Shown: in pieces, positions 8,722 to 17,407 of the stretch
Position numbering within the stretch: position 1 is the first letter of the stretch
How the letters are laid out: each line of letters starts with the position of its first letter
Assembly (NCBI GenBank): GCA_002352045.1
Contig: DEHT01000097.1
Coordinates: forward strand, 1,095-31,566
Direction of reading: 5' to 3'
Origin: Chitinophagaceae bacterium UBA2793
Lineage (GTDB): Bacteria > Bacteroidota > Bacteroidia > Chitinophagales > Chitinophagaceae
Length of the DNA: 30,472 nucleotides
Notes under the pieces: generated by a model
Seen by the model: the letters and a program-made list of their open reading frames with translations, nothing else
Databases searched by the model: none
What the model was told of the DNA's origin: nothing
Translations under genes and position numbers: made by a program

Positions 8722-10155
8722 TTACCAGATATAAGTACCCACTGCACCCTGGTTTAATGATGTAGTTGACCATACGCTCTTGTATTTAATATTAAAGGCT
8801 CTTGGGCCACCACTATCGTTTAATACAATTAAAACCTTTTTACCATCGGGTCTTTTAAAAGCCACATTGGGTAATGAGGTTACCATTGTGCTTGCAATCC
8901 TTACAGAGCCTGCCGGTACAAATTTGGAAGCATGGGCTATAATATAATAAGATACATTTTTAAAATAGTTGGCGCCATCAATGATAATAGCTCCTTTGCA
9001 TTGAGAACAACCACCCGGCGTATGAGGCCCAAATGTAGGGTCGCTTGCAAGGTTCCATTCCAATGCATTTTTACTCCAGTTCCTCATGGAGCCTATAATT
9101 ACATTTTTAACATGCCAGTTTAAATCGCCGCCAAAGTTGCCGGTAGATGATGTCCATTGCTCGGTAAAGTACACATTTTTATCGGGGTGTGCATTGTGTA
9201 CGGTGGTTAGGGCACTTATATCGCCTGCATACAAATGAAATGCTGATCCATCTATAAAAGCTTTGGCCGCAGCATCATTTAAAACAGTTATCGGGTAATT
9301 GGGATTATCGCAGTTGTGATCCCAAATAATAATTTTAGTAGTAATAGATGCCGACTGAAACGCAGGCCCCAGGTTTGATTTTACAAAATTGGTTTGCTCA
9401 GAGGCATTCATTAACATACTCGGATTATTACCATCGTGGTGCGGTTCGTTTTGAACCGTTACGGCATCAATGTTAATGCCCAATGCCTTCATAGCCTGAA
9501 TGTATTTTACAAAATACTGTGCATAGACCGCATAATATTCTGTTTTTAAACTACCTCCAATTGGGCTACCGTTAGATTTCATCCAGGCCGGAGGGCTCCA
9601 TGGAGAAGCTAGTATTTTTATAGATGGATTAATAGCTATTATTTTTTGCAGCACCGGAACCAGGTGAGTCAAATCCTGGCTGAGACTGAAGTTTGCCAGT
9701 GTGGGGTCTGTTTGCCCTGCAGGCATATCGTTGTAACTAAAAACCGTGGGGCTTAAATCGGAAGCACCCATACTCACCCTAATATAACTAACGGCAATAC
9801 CAGCAGTAGAAAATAAATCGTTTAGTAAAGCATCTCTTTGTGTTACGGGCATACTATTTATTAGCATTGCACTACTACCGGTTAAAGTATATCCAAAGCC
9901 ATCAACGGTTTGAAAAGAAGTGGAAGAATCTACTTCAATATTATAATTGGTATTATTAATTTTTCCAAAGGGCAATGTAGCTGCTTGCTGTGTCAGCAGT
10001 ACAGAGCCATCGCCATTGGTAACCCAGGCGGTTGCATTGGGGATATTTACCGGAGGGTCAACCGGGTTGGGATTGTTGCCCGATTTTGAACAGCTTGCAT
10101 AAAGTGATAGGGAAGCTGCTAATAAAATTGAGAGAAGCAAAATATTATTTTTCAT
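8722..10155 (-). CDS. GH30-family lipoprotein glycoside hydrolase (putative beta-1,6-glucanase type)
   Basis: 477 residues. A lipoprotein leader ends at YASC (Cys22), followed by a Ser/Asn/Pro-rich linker. GH30 landmarks are VDGFGYTLTGSSA near residue 84, ILASPWSPPAWMK near 181, the acid/base Glu237 in AVTVQNEPHHDG and the nucleophile Glu332 in YFTEQW. A Cys pair in GGCSQCKGAI follows WNLASDP, a loop I associate with bacterial GH30_3-like enzymes. The side beta-domain ends with VAFKRPDGKKVLIVLND. It is only distantly similar to its neighbouring GH30, so the pair probably divides labour, for example endo and exo action, rather than being a fresh duplication. It is the first gene after the hairpin at 10201-10229 and so heads the enzyme part of the operon. 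Confidence 0.92.
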   Translation of the reverse strand: MKNNILLLSILLAASLSLYASCSKSGNNPNPVDPPVNIPNATAWVTNGDGSVLLTQQAATLPFGKINNTNYNIEVDSSTSFQTVDGFGYTLTGSSAMLINSMPVTQRDALLNDLFSTAGIAVSYIRVSMGASDLSPTVFSYNDMPAGQTDPTLANFSLSQDLTHLVPVLQKIIAINPSIKILASPWSPPAWMKSNGSPIGGSLKTEYYAVYAQYFVKYIQAMKALGINIDAVTVQNEPHHDGNNPSMLMNASEQTNFVKSNLGPAFQSASITTKIIIWDHNCDNPNYPITVLNDAAAKAFIDGSAFHLYAGDISALTTVHNAHPDKNVYFTEQWTSSTGNFGGDLNWHVKNVIIGSMRNWSKNALEWNLASDPTFGPHTPGGCSQCKGAIIIDGANYFKNVSYYIIAHASKFVPAGSVRIASTMVTSLPNVAFKRPDGKKVLIVLNDSGGPRAFNIKYKSVWSTTSLNQGAVGTYIW

Positions 10156-10200
10156 GTGTTGCTTTTTGAATCCTTAAAGAAAATCATTATTAAAAAACAA

Positions 10201-10229
10201 GGGCTGGAACCTTGTAGGTTATCCAGCCC
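10201..10229 (-). terminator. Intra-operon intrinsic-terminator-like hairpin between LamG and GH30 genes
   Basis: A perfect 8-bp stem GGGCTGGA (10201-10208) and TCCAGCCC (10222-10229) encloses a 13-base loop that can itself pair ACCT with AGGT. Reading the minus strand, the stem is followed by TTGTTTTTT, a U-rich tail typical of intrinsic terminators. The plus strand also continues into TTTTT, so the hairpin could act in both directions. It sits in the 125-base gap after the LamG gene, inside what otherwise looks like one operon. Partial termination or RNA end protection would give more SusC/SusD/LamG mRNA than enzyme mRNA. No convincing TAnnTTTG box was found between it and the GH30 start. 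Confidence 0.75.
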
Positions 10230-10280
10230 TTTTTAAAAAACAAATCTGCGAATGAAACTAAATTTAAAAAATACTGGTTA

Positions 10281-11129
10281 TTATTTTCTTGATGTAAATA
10301 AAGCCATTACTTCGGGAGCAGTTAATGCGGTGCCATACATTCTTACCTGGTCAATTGCCCCTTTAAAGGAAGATGACAACCAGTCGTCGCTATTATAATT
10401 GGTACCAGGGCCTGCACCCACTCTAAACTCTGTGAGTTTTGCATCGCTAAAATTAATATCGCCATGCGTGCCCCAGGTTCTTACACCTGCATTTGGCACA
10501 CCATCAATATACAAAGTAGTGGTGCTATTGGTATTGTTATAAACGATGGCAATATGGTGCCATTGATTATCTAATAAACCTGCAATGGTATTACCTCCTT
10601 CCCAAGTCATCCAGGAATCGGCATTGGTAGCATCAGCCACCATTACTTTTACAGCACATGCTGCATTATTTCCTTCTAAGAAAAATAAGAAACTACCTCC
10701 GGACCAGTGCCCGCTATTTGATTTGAAACTCATTAAATATTCTGGACCGTTTGTTCCAGAATTGTTTTTAGTTTGTCCATCTCTTTTGTACCAACATGCG
10801 GCAGTAAATGCTTTTGCAGTACCGGCAAAATCGTTGGGTTTAATATACTTCACAAATTTTTGTGCCTCGCCCATAAAGGCTTTACCGCTTACACCATCTA
10901 CCGATGCTAAACTGTTTTCACTTGGATAGTTTGCTCTAATACTATCTACTGCATCTCTTATGCCATTGCCTGAAGTGCCATCAAATGCTGCATAAAATTT
11001 TAATGGTCCGCCCGGAGGATTGCTATCGGAAGGATAATCGCCCAATGCCGGTTCATCCATTTTTTGGCAGGAGGATGCAAATAAAGCTATACCGGCCAAA
11101 AGTGGTAAAAGTTTATAATTATTTTTCAT
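10281..11129 (-). CDS. LamG/concanavalin-A-like lectin-fold lipoprotein (probable surface glycan-binding protein)
   Basis: 282 residues. The lipoprotein leader ends at ASSC (Cys21). The residues after Cys are Q-K-M-D-E, close to the QKDDE-type lipoprotein export signal described for Bacteroidota surface lipoproteins. Residues about 45-280 form a LamG-like jellyroll (Laminin_G_3 type): FTAACWYKRDG, then WHHIAIVYNN, TTTLYIDGVPN, a sheet with FRVGAGPG, and the closing GAIDQVRMYGTALTAPEV. No glycoside hydrolase catalytic pair is visible. The position directly after susD, where surface glycan-binding proteins usually lie, supports glycan capture at the cell surface. It is 48 bases downstream of susD and is followed by the terminator-like hairpin. 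The ligand is unknown; a degenerate hydrolase is an alternative. Confidence 0.84.
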   Translation of the reverse strand: MKNNYKLLPLLAGIALFASSCQKMDEPALGDYPSDSNPPGGPLKFYAAFDGTSGNGIRDAVDSIRANYPSENSLASVDGVSGKAFMGEAQKFVKYIKPNDFAGTAKAFTAACWYKRDGQTKNNSGTNGPEYLMSFKSNSGHWSGGSFLFFLEGNNAACAVKVMVADATNADSWMTWEGGNTIAGLLDNQWHHIAIVYNNTNSTTTLYIDGVPNAGVRTWGTHGDINFSDAKLTEFRVGAGPGTNYNSDDWLSSSFKGAIDQVRMYGTALTAPEVMALFTSRK

Positions 11130-11177
11130 TGTTTAAATTTTTAACTGCGTAATAAATTTTTTCTACATCACAAACGA

Positions 11178-12722
11178 CTATGGATACTCGGGATTTTGAA
11201 TTAACACCCCCTGTGATTGGTCAATAATTGGTTGAGGCAATGGCATGTAGCGATTGCGGTTTTGGTAGCCAGAACCACCTAACACCGTAACTGCATCTCC
11301 CCAACGAACGAGGTCGAAGAATCTTTCGCCTTCGCCGGCCAACTCAATTCTTCGTTCTTGTTTAATGGCCGTTCTCATTTGACCCTGGTTAGCATAAATT
11401 ACTTTAGGCAATACGCCGGCCTGTCCTTCTCTTGCTCTTGCCCTTACCATTTCCAGTAAATCCTCTGCACGCTGAGTTGCGCCGGTTTCATTAGCGGCTT
11501 CGGCAGCCATCAACAAAACATCGGCATAGCGAATCAAGCGTTGGTTCATAGCACCATTACCATGAGGGTCGTTGGTTGCAGCCTGTTCTGCCGGATCGGC
11601 ATATACTTTTTTATTCCAATAAGGCCTTGGCAATACCGCAGGATAAGCAGGCAAAGTGCGGCCATAGCCACCATACTGAGGATCGTCCGATTGGCCGGAG
11701 AAAAGTATAGACCTTTTCATACGTGGGTCATTTGCTTCATAAGCATTAACCAGGTTAAGAGTAGGTGTATTCCATCCCCATCCCATATTCCAACCCGAAG
11801 CATCGGAACCTCTTACACCCTGGCAGGTTGCATAAAAACTATAAAAATCGGGCACACCACCCGGGCCTTTGTGAGCCTGAATTTCAAATAGAGATTCAGG
11901 GCCATTTTCGCCAACGGTTTTAAATACATTGGAATAATTTGACAGAAGGCTGTATTGCCCGGAACCTATTACCGATTCCAACAAACTTAAAGCCTGGCCC
12001 CATTGCTGACGATACAACAATGTTTTTGCATGAAGTGCTTTTGCAGCACCGTTAGTTAAACGTCCGGGGTACTGGCTTTGGCCAGTTGCCGTATTCCAGT
12101 TCAACGGTAGATATTGCTCTGCATAGGTTAAATCTTCATCTATTAATGCATAAATATCTGCAACAGTAGATTTAGGCATGCTGTTTACCTGTGTTGCATT
12201 GCGAATTGGAACGGTTACTTTTCTTACATCTCCATAAGTTCTCACCAAATCAAAATACGTAAGTGCTCTTACAAATTTTGCTTCGGCTACATTCACTAAT
12301 GATGGAGGATCTGAAAGACCTAAAGAATCGGCAGTGTACAATACAGTATTTGCCAGGTTAATCATTACATACTTTCTTTCGTAGTAAATATTGGTGCTCC
12401 AATGGTCTTTAGAGTATTGGTACTGGTCGTAAATAACGGCCCAGTCGGCACCATCGGCTTCACTACTTCCTTTAATGTAATCATCATCACGGAAACTATG
12501 AATAGCCATCCAGGGAATATGACCCCAGGCTGCACCGCCTACATCGGGATTGCGTAAGCCACCGTAAAGGCCAAATACTAATCCTTCCAAACCACCCTGT
12601 CCTAAATCGTCGAGGGTAGCTTCTAAAGGTTTTTTGTCGAGGAATTTTTCGCAACTCTGCATACTACCCATCATGATAATGGCAGTAGCAAAACTGAAAA
12701 TTCCAACTATAACTTTTTTCAT
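11178..12722 (-). CDS. SusD/RagB-family outer-membrane glycan-binding lipoprotein
   Basis: 514 residues. The signal peptide ends at MQSC (Cys24), followed by EKFLDKKPLE, the usual SusD start. Helical TPR-like features include AEAKFVRALTYFDLVRTYGD near residue 145 and the C-terminal signature LIRYADVLLMAAEAANETG, followed by ERRIELAGEGERFFDLVRWG. SusD proteins cap the SusC barrel from outside and open like a lid to admit oligosaccharides. The length is typical. It starts 26 bases after the susC stop, the standard pairing, and the two proteins should act as one complex. Specificity cannot be read from the sequence. Confidence 0.97.
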   Translation of the reverse strand: MKKVIVGIFSFATAIIMMGSMQSCEKFLDKKPLEATLDDLGQGGLEGLVFGLYGGLRNPDVGGAAWGHIPWMAIHSFRDDDYIKGSSEADGADWAVIYDQYQYSKDHWSTNIYYERKYVMINLANTVLYTADSLGLSDPPSLVNVAEAKFVRALTYFDLVRTYGDVRKVTVPIRNATQVNSMPKSTVADIYALIDEDLTYAEQYLPLNWNTATGQSQYPGRLTNGAAKALHAKTLLYRQQWGQALSLLESVIGSGQYSLLSNYSNVFKTVGENGPESLFEIQAHKGPGGVPDFYSFYATCQGVRGSDASGWNMGWGWNTPTLNLVNAYEANDPRMKRSILFSGQSDDPQYGGYGRTLPAYPAVLPRPYWNKKVYADPAEQAATNDPHGNGAMNQRLIRYADVLLMAAEAANETGATQRAEDLLEMVRARAREGQAGVLPKVIYANQGQMRTAIKQERRIELAGEGERFFDLVRWGDAVTVLGGSGYQNRNRYMPLPQPIIDQSQGVLIQNPEYP

Positions 12723-12748
12723 AATAAACTATTTAAAATGATACTAAT

Positions 12749-15700
12749 TTAAAAATTTACATTGATACCTGCTGTATAAACCATGGGTATTGGACCATTG
12801 CCCCAGTCAACTCCAAAATAAGTGGGTGAACCACCAAACTCAGGAGCGTACCCTGAATTGTTTTTAAAGGTTTTAAGATTTTGCACATTGGCAAAAATTC
12901 TAAAACTTTTTATATGAGCTTTAGCCAATCCTGAAGGAGCAAAATTGTAACCCAATTGAATATTACGAATACGCAGGTAGCTACCATCTTCTATACCAAA
13001 AGTAGATGGCAACCTGTTAATAGCAAATTTATCGCCCAGGCGTGGCACCCAGTTGGATGTACCTTCGCCATTCCAACGGTTCATTTTAAACCCTGCATAA
13101 TTGTATCTTGAGTAAGGCAATTCCGATGAACCCCAAACCCTGTACACTTCTGCACCATAAGAACCTTGTATATCCACTCCAATATCAAAGCGTTTGTAAT
13201 TAAGGTTAAATGACATACCATAGTTAAAATCTGGTGTTGGATTACCAATTAATTTTCTATCGGTAGTAGTTATAAAACCATCGCCATCTAAGTCTTTGTA
13301 TTTTAAATCGCCGGGACCATAATCATAACCCACTACAACAGGGGAAGCAATTTTATCGGCATAGCTTTGATAAACTCCTTCTACTACATAACCATAGAAA
13401 TACCCAATTGGTAAACCAACTTCAGTTTGGTTAGGAGCGCTTTCGCTGGCAGGCAGGAAGGTTCCAAATTTTTCTACTTTGTTTTTGAAGGTGGTGATAT
13501 TACCACTTATGCTATACGAAAGGTCTTTGTTGATAACACCATCATATTTTAAAGAAGCTTCGATACCCTTGTTGGAAATAGAACCAAAATTACCTAAGGT
13601 ACGGCTAGGGCCGTTTTGAAGGAAAGACAACATGTCCTTGGTTACTTTGTGATAATAGTTTATTTCACCACTTAGTTTATTGTTTAACAAACCAAACTCT
13701 ACACCCACTTCTTTACCATGTACTGTTTCCCAGCGTAGGTTTGGATCGGGTTCGTAGTTGTTAACATAAGAAGGGAAAACGGCACTTCCAAAAACGGCCG
13801 TATTGCCTTGAGAGAATGTAGGGAAATAAGGATAATCAACACCATAAGTATTTTGGCTACCCAATACACCCATAGAGCCTTTTAGCTTTAAAAAATTAAT
13901 GATTGAAACATCCTGCATAAATGCTTCTTTGCTAATTTCCCAACCGGCACCTACAGCCCAAAAGTTTTGCCAGCGTTGATCGGGGTTATAAATTAATGAG
14001 GAACCATCACGGCGGAAAGTAGCATTTAAATAATACTTGTTGCTGAAATTATAAATACCACGCATCAGGAATGACAAGGTGTTTGCTTCTGTTTGTTTAG
14101 AATCGGCGGTTGCATTTGAAATATCGGTAAAGCCATTATCTAAATACCAAAAGCGTTTGTTATCAGGTATTGGAGACTGCCCACTACGCTGAGCCACTCT
14201 TCCACTGGTACCTCTATAAGAACGGGAGTAGGTGGTCCACCCGGCAGTAGCCTGAATATTATGACTACCCAATTTCTTTTTATAGTTCAACAAATAATCC
14301 GATTGGTATTTTGCCCAGCGTTCTTCGCTTTGCGATACTGCTGTGGTTTGGCTCACTAAGAAACCAGCACCGGCATCGGGGTCGTAAGCTGCGTACAACG
14401 GAGTATAAGTTCTGCTATTCACATAGCTTTGGTCGCCATAGAAAGCCAAGCGTAAGTTGAAATCTTTTAAGAAATTAACTTCACCGTAAATGCTTCCAAC
14501 ATAGCGTTGTTCACGGCCAATGTATTTATCCCAGGTATTTTCTCTTGAAACCAAAGGATTCTGCAATGTGTTTTGGATGGAAGGCAATGCAGAATATAAA
14601 TTGTAGGTAATGGAATCGCTGTACAATTTCATTTTGTAAGGCGTAGTGCCGGCACTTACAACAGGCGCTATTCTTCTGGCTGTTTCCATAGCTCCCTCAC
14701 CATTGTTAGGTGCTTCGGTGTAAGTAGTGTTGAATGTAACACCCATTTTAAAGTTTTTATTAAACCTGTATTCGTTGCTGAGGTTAAACAAATACTTTTT
14801 CAATTTTTCATGAATTACTATACCTTCTTCATTGGTATAGCCAAGGCCTGCATAGAAACGATTTTTATCGCTGCTGGCTGTTACGCTAAGATTGTTATTA
14901 TTGAAAGTGCCTTTTTGAGTAACCGCATCAATCCAATCGGTATTTCCGTTCCAATTGGTAAAATCAAAATTGTTGGTAACACCAATATTGGCGTTTTCTT
15001 CCAGGTACAATGTTTTAAAATCGGCACCATTGGTTAAAACATCAATTTTATCAACTAATTGCTTTTGTCCAAAGCTCGAATTGAAGTTTACAATTACCTG
15101 GCCTGCTTTTGCCTTTTTGGTAGTAATGGCAATTGCACCAGCAGCACCTCTTACACCAAAGATGGCCAGTGAGGATGGATCTTTTAATATTTCAATAGAT
15201 TCAATATCGTTTGGATTGAGGTAGTCAATATTATCGTTTAAGATACCATCCACTACATATACAGGACGTACGGCTTCGTCGCCAATACTGTTGGTACCTC
15301 TAATACGAATATCGGGAGCACGGCCAATGCCTGATGAAGGTGTAACACTTAAGCCGGCCACTTTACCTTGCAAAGAAGCTACGGGATTTACGTTTGGCTT
15401 ATCTGCCACTTCTTTACCGGCAATTTTTACGATAGAACCGGTAAGGTCTCTTTTGTTTGCAGTACCGTAACCAATTACCACTACTTCGTCCATTTTTTTA
15501 TCGGAGCGGTTAAGGGTAATAGTTAGTTGCTGGCGACCGTTTACGGAAACTTCTGTGCTAATATGACCTACAGCAGAAATAACCAACACGGCATTATCGG
15601 GAACGGTAATATTAAAAGAGCCATCAATACCGGTGCTTGTACCAATATTGCTTCCTTTTACGGTGATAGATGCTCCTGGAACAGGGTCGCCGGCATCATT

Positions 15701-16096
15701 CATCACCCGGCCGCTTACCTGTATATCGGCTTCGTTTGGATTTGCCGAGCGAATGGCCACCAGGTTGTTTTCGAGCAATGCATAAGTAAGGCTGGTGTTA
15801 GAAAATAAATGCGACATTACCCATTGTATATCGCTGTTTTTAAATTCAACCGATACTTTTTGTGACAGGTCGCTTAACCTGCTGTTGAAAATAAAACGGA
15901 ATTGACCCTGCTTTTGAATGGCAGTAAGCACTTTTGCTATTTCTTTGTTTTCAGCTTTTATTGTAACCGTTTGTGCATTGGCACCAGCCATGGTATGCAT
16001 GGTACAAAAAGCCATAAACAATAAAGTTAGTTTCATAATTAGAAATGGTTTTCGGCAAGCCGCAAGTACCATCGCAATTTGTTTTGTTTTTTTCAT
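12749..16096 (-). CDS. SusC/RagA-family TonB-dependent transporter with N-terminal STN signalling domain
   Basis: 1115 residues. After a long leader ending near GANAQ (residue 42) there is an STN domain (about 43-118), a carboxypeptidase-regulatory-like domain (VSGRVMNDAGDPVPGASITV, about 127-198), a TonB box region (DEVVVIGYG, about 203-211), a plug and a large beta-barrel ending in Phe (GINVNF), as expected for an outer-membrane barrel. The protein imports oligosaccharides using TonB energy. The STN domain is the part that contacts FecR-type anti-sigma factors, and just such a gene lies immediately upstream. The start at 16096 gives an extended leader with an odd internal Arg-Lys; Met21 (MKLTLLFMAF) is an alternative start giving a compact signal peptide. 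Confidence 0.97.
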   Translation of the reverse strand: MKKTKQIAMVLAACRKPFLIMKLTLLFMAFCTMHTMAGANAQTVTIKAENKEIAKVLTAIQKQGQFRFIFNSRLSDLSQKVSVEFKNSDIQWVMSHLFSNTSLTYALLENNLVAIRSANPNEADIQVSGRVMNDAGDPVPGASITVKGSNIGTSTGIDGSFNITVPDNAVLVISAVGHISTEVSVNGRQQLTITLNRSDKKMDEVVVIGYGTANKRDLTGSIVKIAGKEVADKPNVNPVASLQGKVAGLSVTPSSGIGRAPDIRIRGTNSIGDEAVRPVYVVDGILNDNIDYLNPNDIESIEILKDPSSLAIFGVRGAAGAIAITTKKAKAGQVIVNFNSSFGQKQLVDKIDVLTNGADFKTLYLEENANIGVTNNFDFTNWNGNTDWIDAVTQKGTFNNNNLSVTASSDKNRFYAGLGYTNEEGIVIHEKLKKYLFNLSNEYRFNKNFKMGVTFNTTYTEAPNNGEGAMETARRIAPVVSAGTTPYKMKLYSDSITYNLYSALPSIQNTLQNPLVSRENTWDKYIGREQRYVGSIYGEVNFLKDFNLRLAFYGDQSYVNSRTYTPLYAAYDPDAGAGFLVSQTTAVSQSEERWAKYQSDYLLNYKKKLGSHNIQATAGWTTYSRSYRGTSGRVAQRSGQSPIPDNKRFWYLDNGFTDISNATADSKQTEANTLSFLMRGIYNFSNKYYLNATFRRDGSSLIYNPDQRWQNFWAVGAGWEISKEAFMQDVSIINFLKLKGSMGVLGSQNTYGVDYPYFPTFSQGNTAVFGSAVFPSYVNNYEPDPNLRWETVHGKEVGVEFGLLNNKLSGEINYYHKVTKDMLSFLQNGPSRTLGNFGSISNKGIEASLKYDGVINKDLSYSISGNITTFKNKVEKFGTFLPASESAPNQTEVGLPIGYFYGYVVEGVYQSYADKIASPVVVGYDYGPGDLKYKDLDGDGFITTTDRKLIGNPTPDFNYGMSFNLNYKRFDIGVDIQGSYGAEVYRVWGSSELPYSRYNYAGFKMNRWNGEGTSNWVPRLGDKFAINRLPSTFGIEDGSYLRIRNIQLGYNFAPSGLAKAHIKSFRIFANVQNLKTFKNNSGYAPEFGGSPTYFGVDWGNGPIPMVYTAGINVNF

Positions 16097-16164
16097 TAAT
16101 GTGAAAGTTTTGGTGTAACTAATGGCATGTAAAATATACAGCCTATTATTTGTTTCAACATAGT

Positions 16165-16184
16165 GCGGAATAATATATTTCCGC
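16165..16184 (-). promoter_or_regulatory. Stem-loop in the fecR-susC intergenic region
   Basis: GCGGAA (16165-16170) and TTCCGC (16179-16184) form a perfect 6-bp GC-rich stem around an AT loop, within a very AT-rich 151-base gap upstream of susC. On the minus strand it is not followed by a U-run, so it is not a standard terminator. It lies about 70 bases upstream of the susC start, where the promoter, an operator or leader structure would lie. The function is unproven. A TATATTTT segment between it and the start resembles a degenerate promoter box. Confidence 0.4.
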
Positions 16185-16247
16185 CTGGTTTTTAAGTGTA
16201 GTTATTTAATATTTCCATAAGCAATCGTTTTGTTTTTTAGAAATGCG

Positions 16248-17360
16248 TTAATATATTGATACGTTATCTCCTTCTATATTGAACTTAAAGCCGGTAGTGA
16301 ATTTAAGGGCTGCCAATGCCTGATCGAGTGTTTCATTTTCAAACGAGCCACTCAAGTACCTGTTCTGCCATTTTTCATTTTTAAAAAATATGTTCACATT
16401 GTACCAGCGTTCCATTTTTTTTGCTACTTCGCTAAAAGGTTCATCATCAAAAGAAAGAATATTTCTTGTCCAGCTACTTTCTACATTTTCAATGTCATTA
16501 AAATAACTCAAACTTTTAATGGCTACATGTAGTTTTGAGGTTTCGGTTAGCGCTTTATTTCTTATTTGTTTTTTAGCGATTTCGTTACGTATAGTTTTGT
16601 CATTATTCAATACCAGTTTTTCATTGGGGCGCAACAGGAATTTTTTTCCTGGATCGTTTTTTAAAAAAATCTCCACACTTCCACGAATAAGACTGGTTTC
16701 GGTTGTATTGTCCTCCTCATAAGCCTTTACATTAAACTGTGTACCCAATACCTTAATATCTATTTTAGAAGTATGGATAATAAAAGGTTTTTGGGGATTT
16801 TTTACCACATCAAAAAAAGCTTCTCCATTTAGGAAAACCACTCTTTCTTTGCCTTCAAAATTTTTGCTGTAATTTATTTTGCTACCTGCATTGAGCCATA
16901 CATTTGAGCCATCTGGTAATTGAATTTTTGTTCGATTCCCTTTTTTTGTTGTAACCTCTCTTAAACTATTTGCCTGTACATTATTTTCGGTTGTAGTGGT
17001 TTGGCTGGCATTCACCAGGTACCAGGTTCCTATTATTAAAATGGCAAGCGAAGAAAAAACTATTAAATTTTTAATTGAAAAAAAAATTTTTGGCTTGCGT
17101 TCTTCATTATACGACTCATTCGCTTCAGCATCTATCGATATTCCTTTGTCTTTCATTCTTTCAATATGGGCTAAATAGGTAGCTTCCATAAACTCCTCGT
17201 CCTGGGGGTGAGCGCTATTCCAGGTATGTACAATGTTTTTGATGGATTGTTGATGAATGTGGGAAGAGGATAGCAAAATATCCAACTCCGTTAATTCGGT
17301 AGGAGTGGCTTCGCCCGATAATTTTCGGGCCAATAATGTCCAAATACGATCGTTACACAT
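16248..17360 (-). CDS. FecR-family anti-sigma factor
   Basis: 370 residues. The N-terminal cytoplasmic part (about 1-90) includes ARKLSGEATPTELTELDILL, the usual sigma-binding helix region. One membrane segment follows at about 95-117 (IKNLIVFSSLAILIIGTWYL). The periplasmic FecR domain covers about 135-230 (TKIQLPDGSNVWLNAGSKI, GEAFFDVVKNP, GTQFNVKAY). The C-terminal DUF4974/STN-like region, about 295-368, has NVNIFFKNE and LDQALAALKFTTGFKFN. It should hold the upstream ECF sigma factor inactive until SusC, through its STN domain, reports glycan import. The ATG at 17360 is 47 bases after the sigma stop, and susC follows, giving the canonical order sigma, anti-sigma, transducer. Confidence 0.95.
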   Translation of the reverse strand: MCNDRIWTLLARKLSGEATPTELTELDILLSSSHIHQQSIKNIVHTWNSAHPQDEEFMEATYLAHIERMKDKGISIDAEANESYNEERKPKIFFSIKNLIVFSSLAILIIGTWYLVNASQTTTTENNVQANSLREVTTKKGNRTKIQLPDGSNVWLNAGSKINYSKNFEGKERVVFLNGEAFFDVVKNPQKPFIIHTSKIDIKVLGTQFNVKAYEEDNTTETSLIRGSVEIFLKNDPGKKFLLRPNEKLVLNNDKTIRNEIAKKQIRNKALTETSKLHVAIKSLSYFNDIENVESSWTRNILSFDDEPFSEVAKKMERWYNVNIFFKNEKWQNRYLSGSFENETLDQALAALKFTTGFKFNIEGDNVSIY

Positions 17361-17407
17361 AGCAGTTCGTATCAGGTAGGAGAATAAAAAAAGAAAAATC
17401 CCCTAAA

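Noticed and set aside
4117..10155. Starch-type (alpha-glucan) PUL, as the name glucoamylase would suggest
   Set aside because: There is no GH13, GH31 or GH97 gene, the PF10091 proteins resemble GH144 rather than GH15, and the GH30 partners act on beta-linked sugars.
15527..15808. 93-residue plus-strand frame inside susC
   Set aside because: It is antisense to a well-conserved SusC domain region, has no family features and no promoter; it is a shadow frame.
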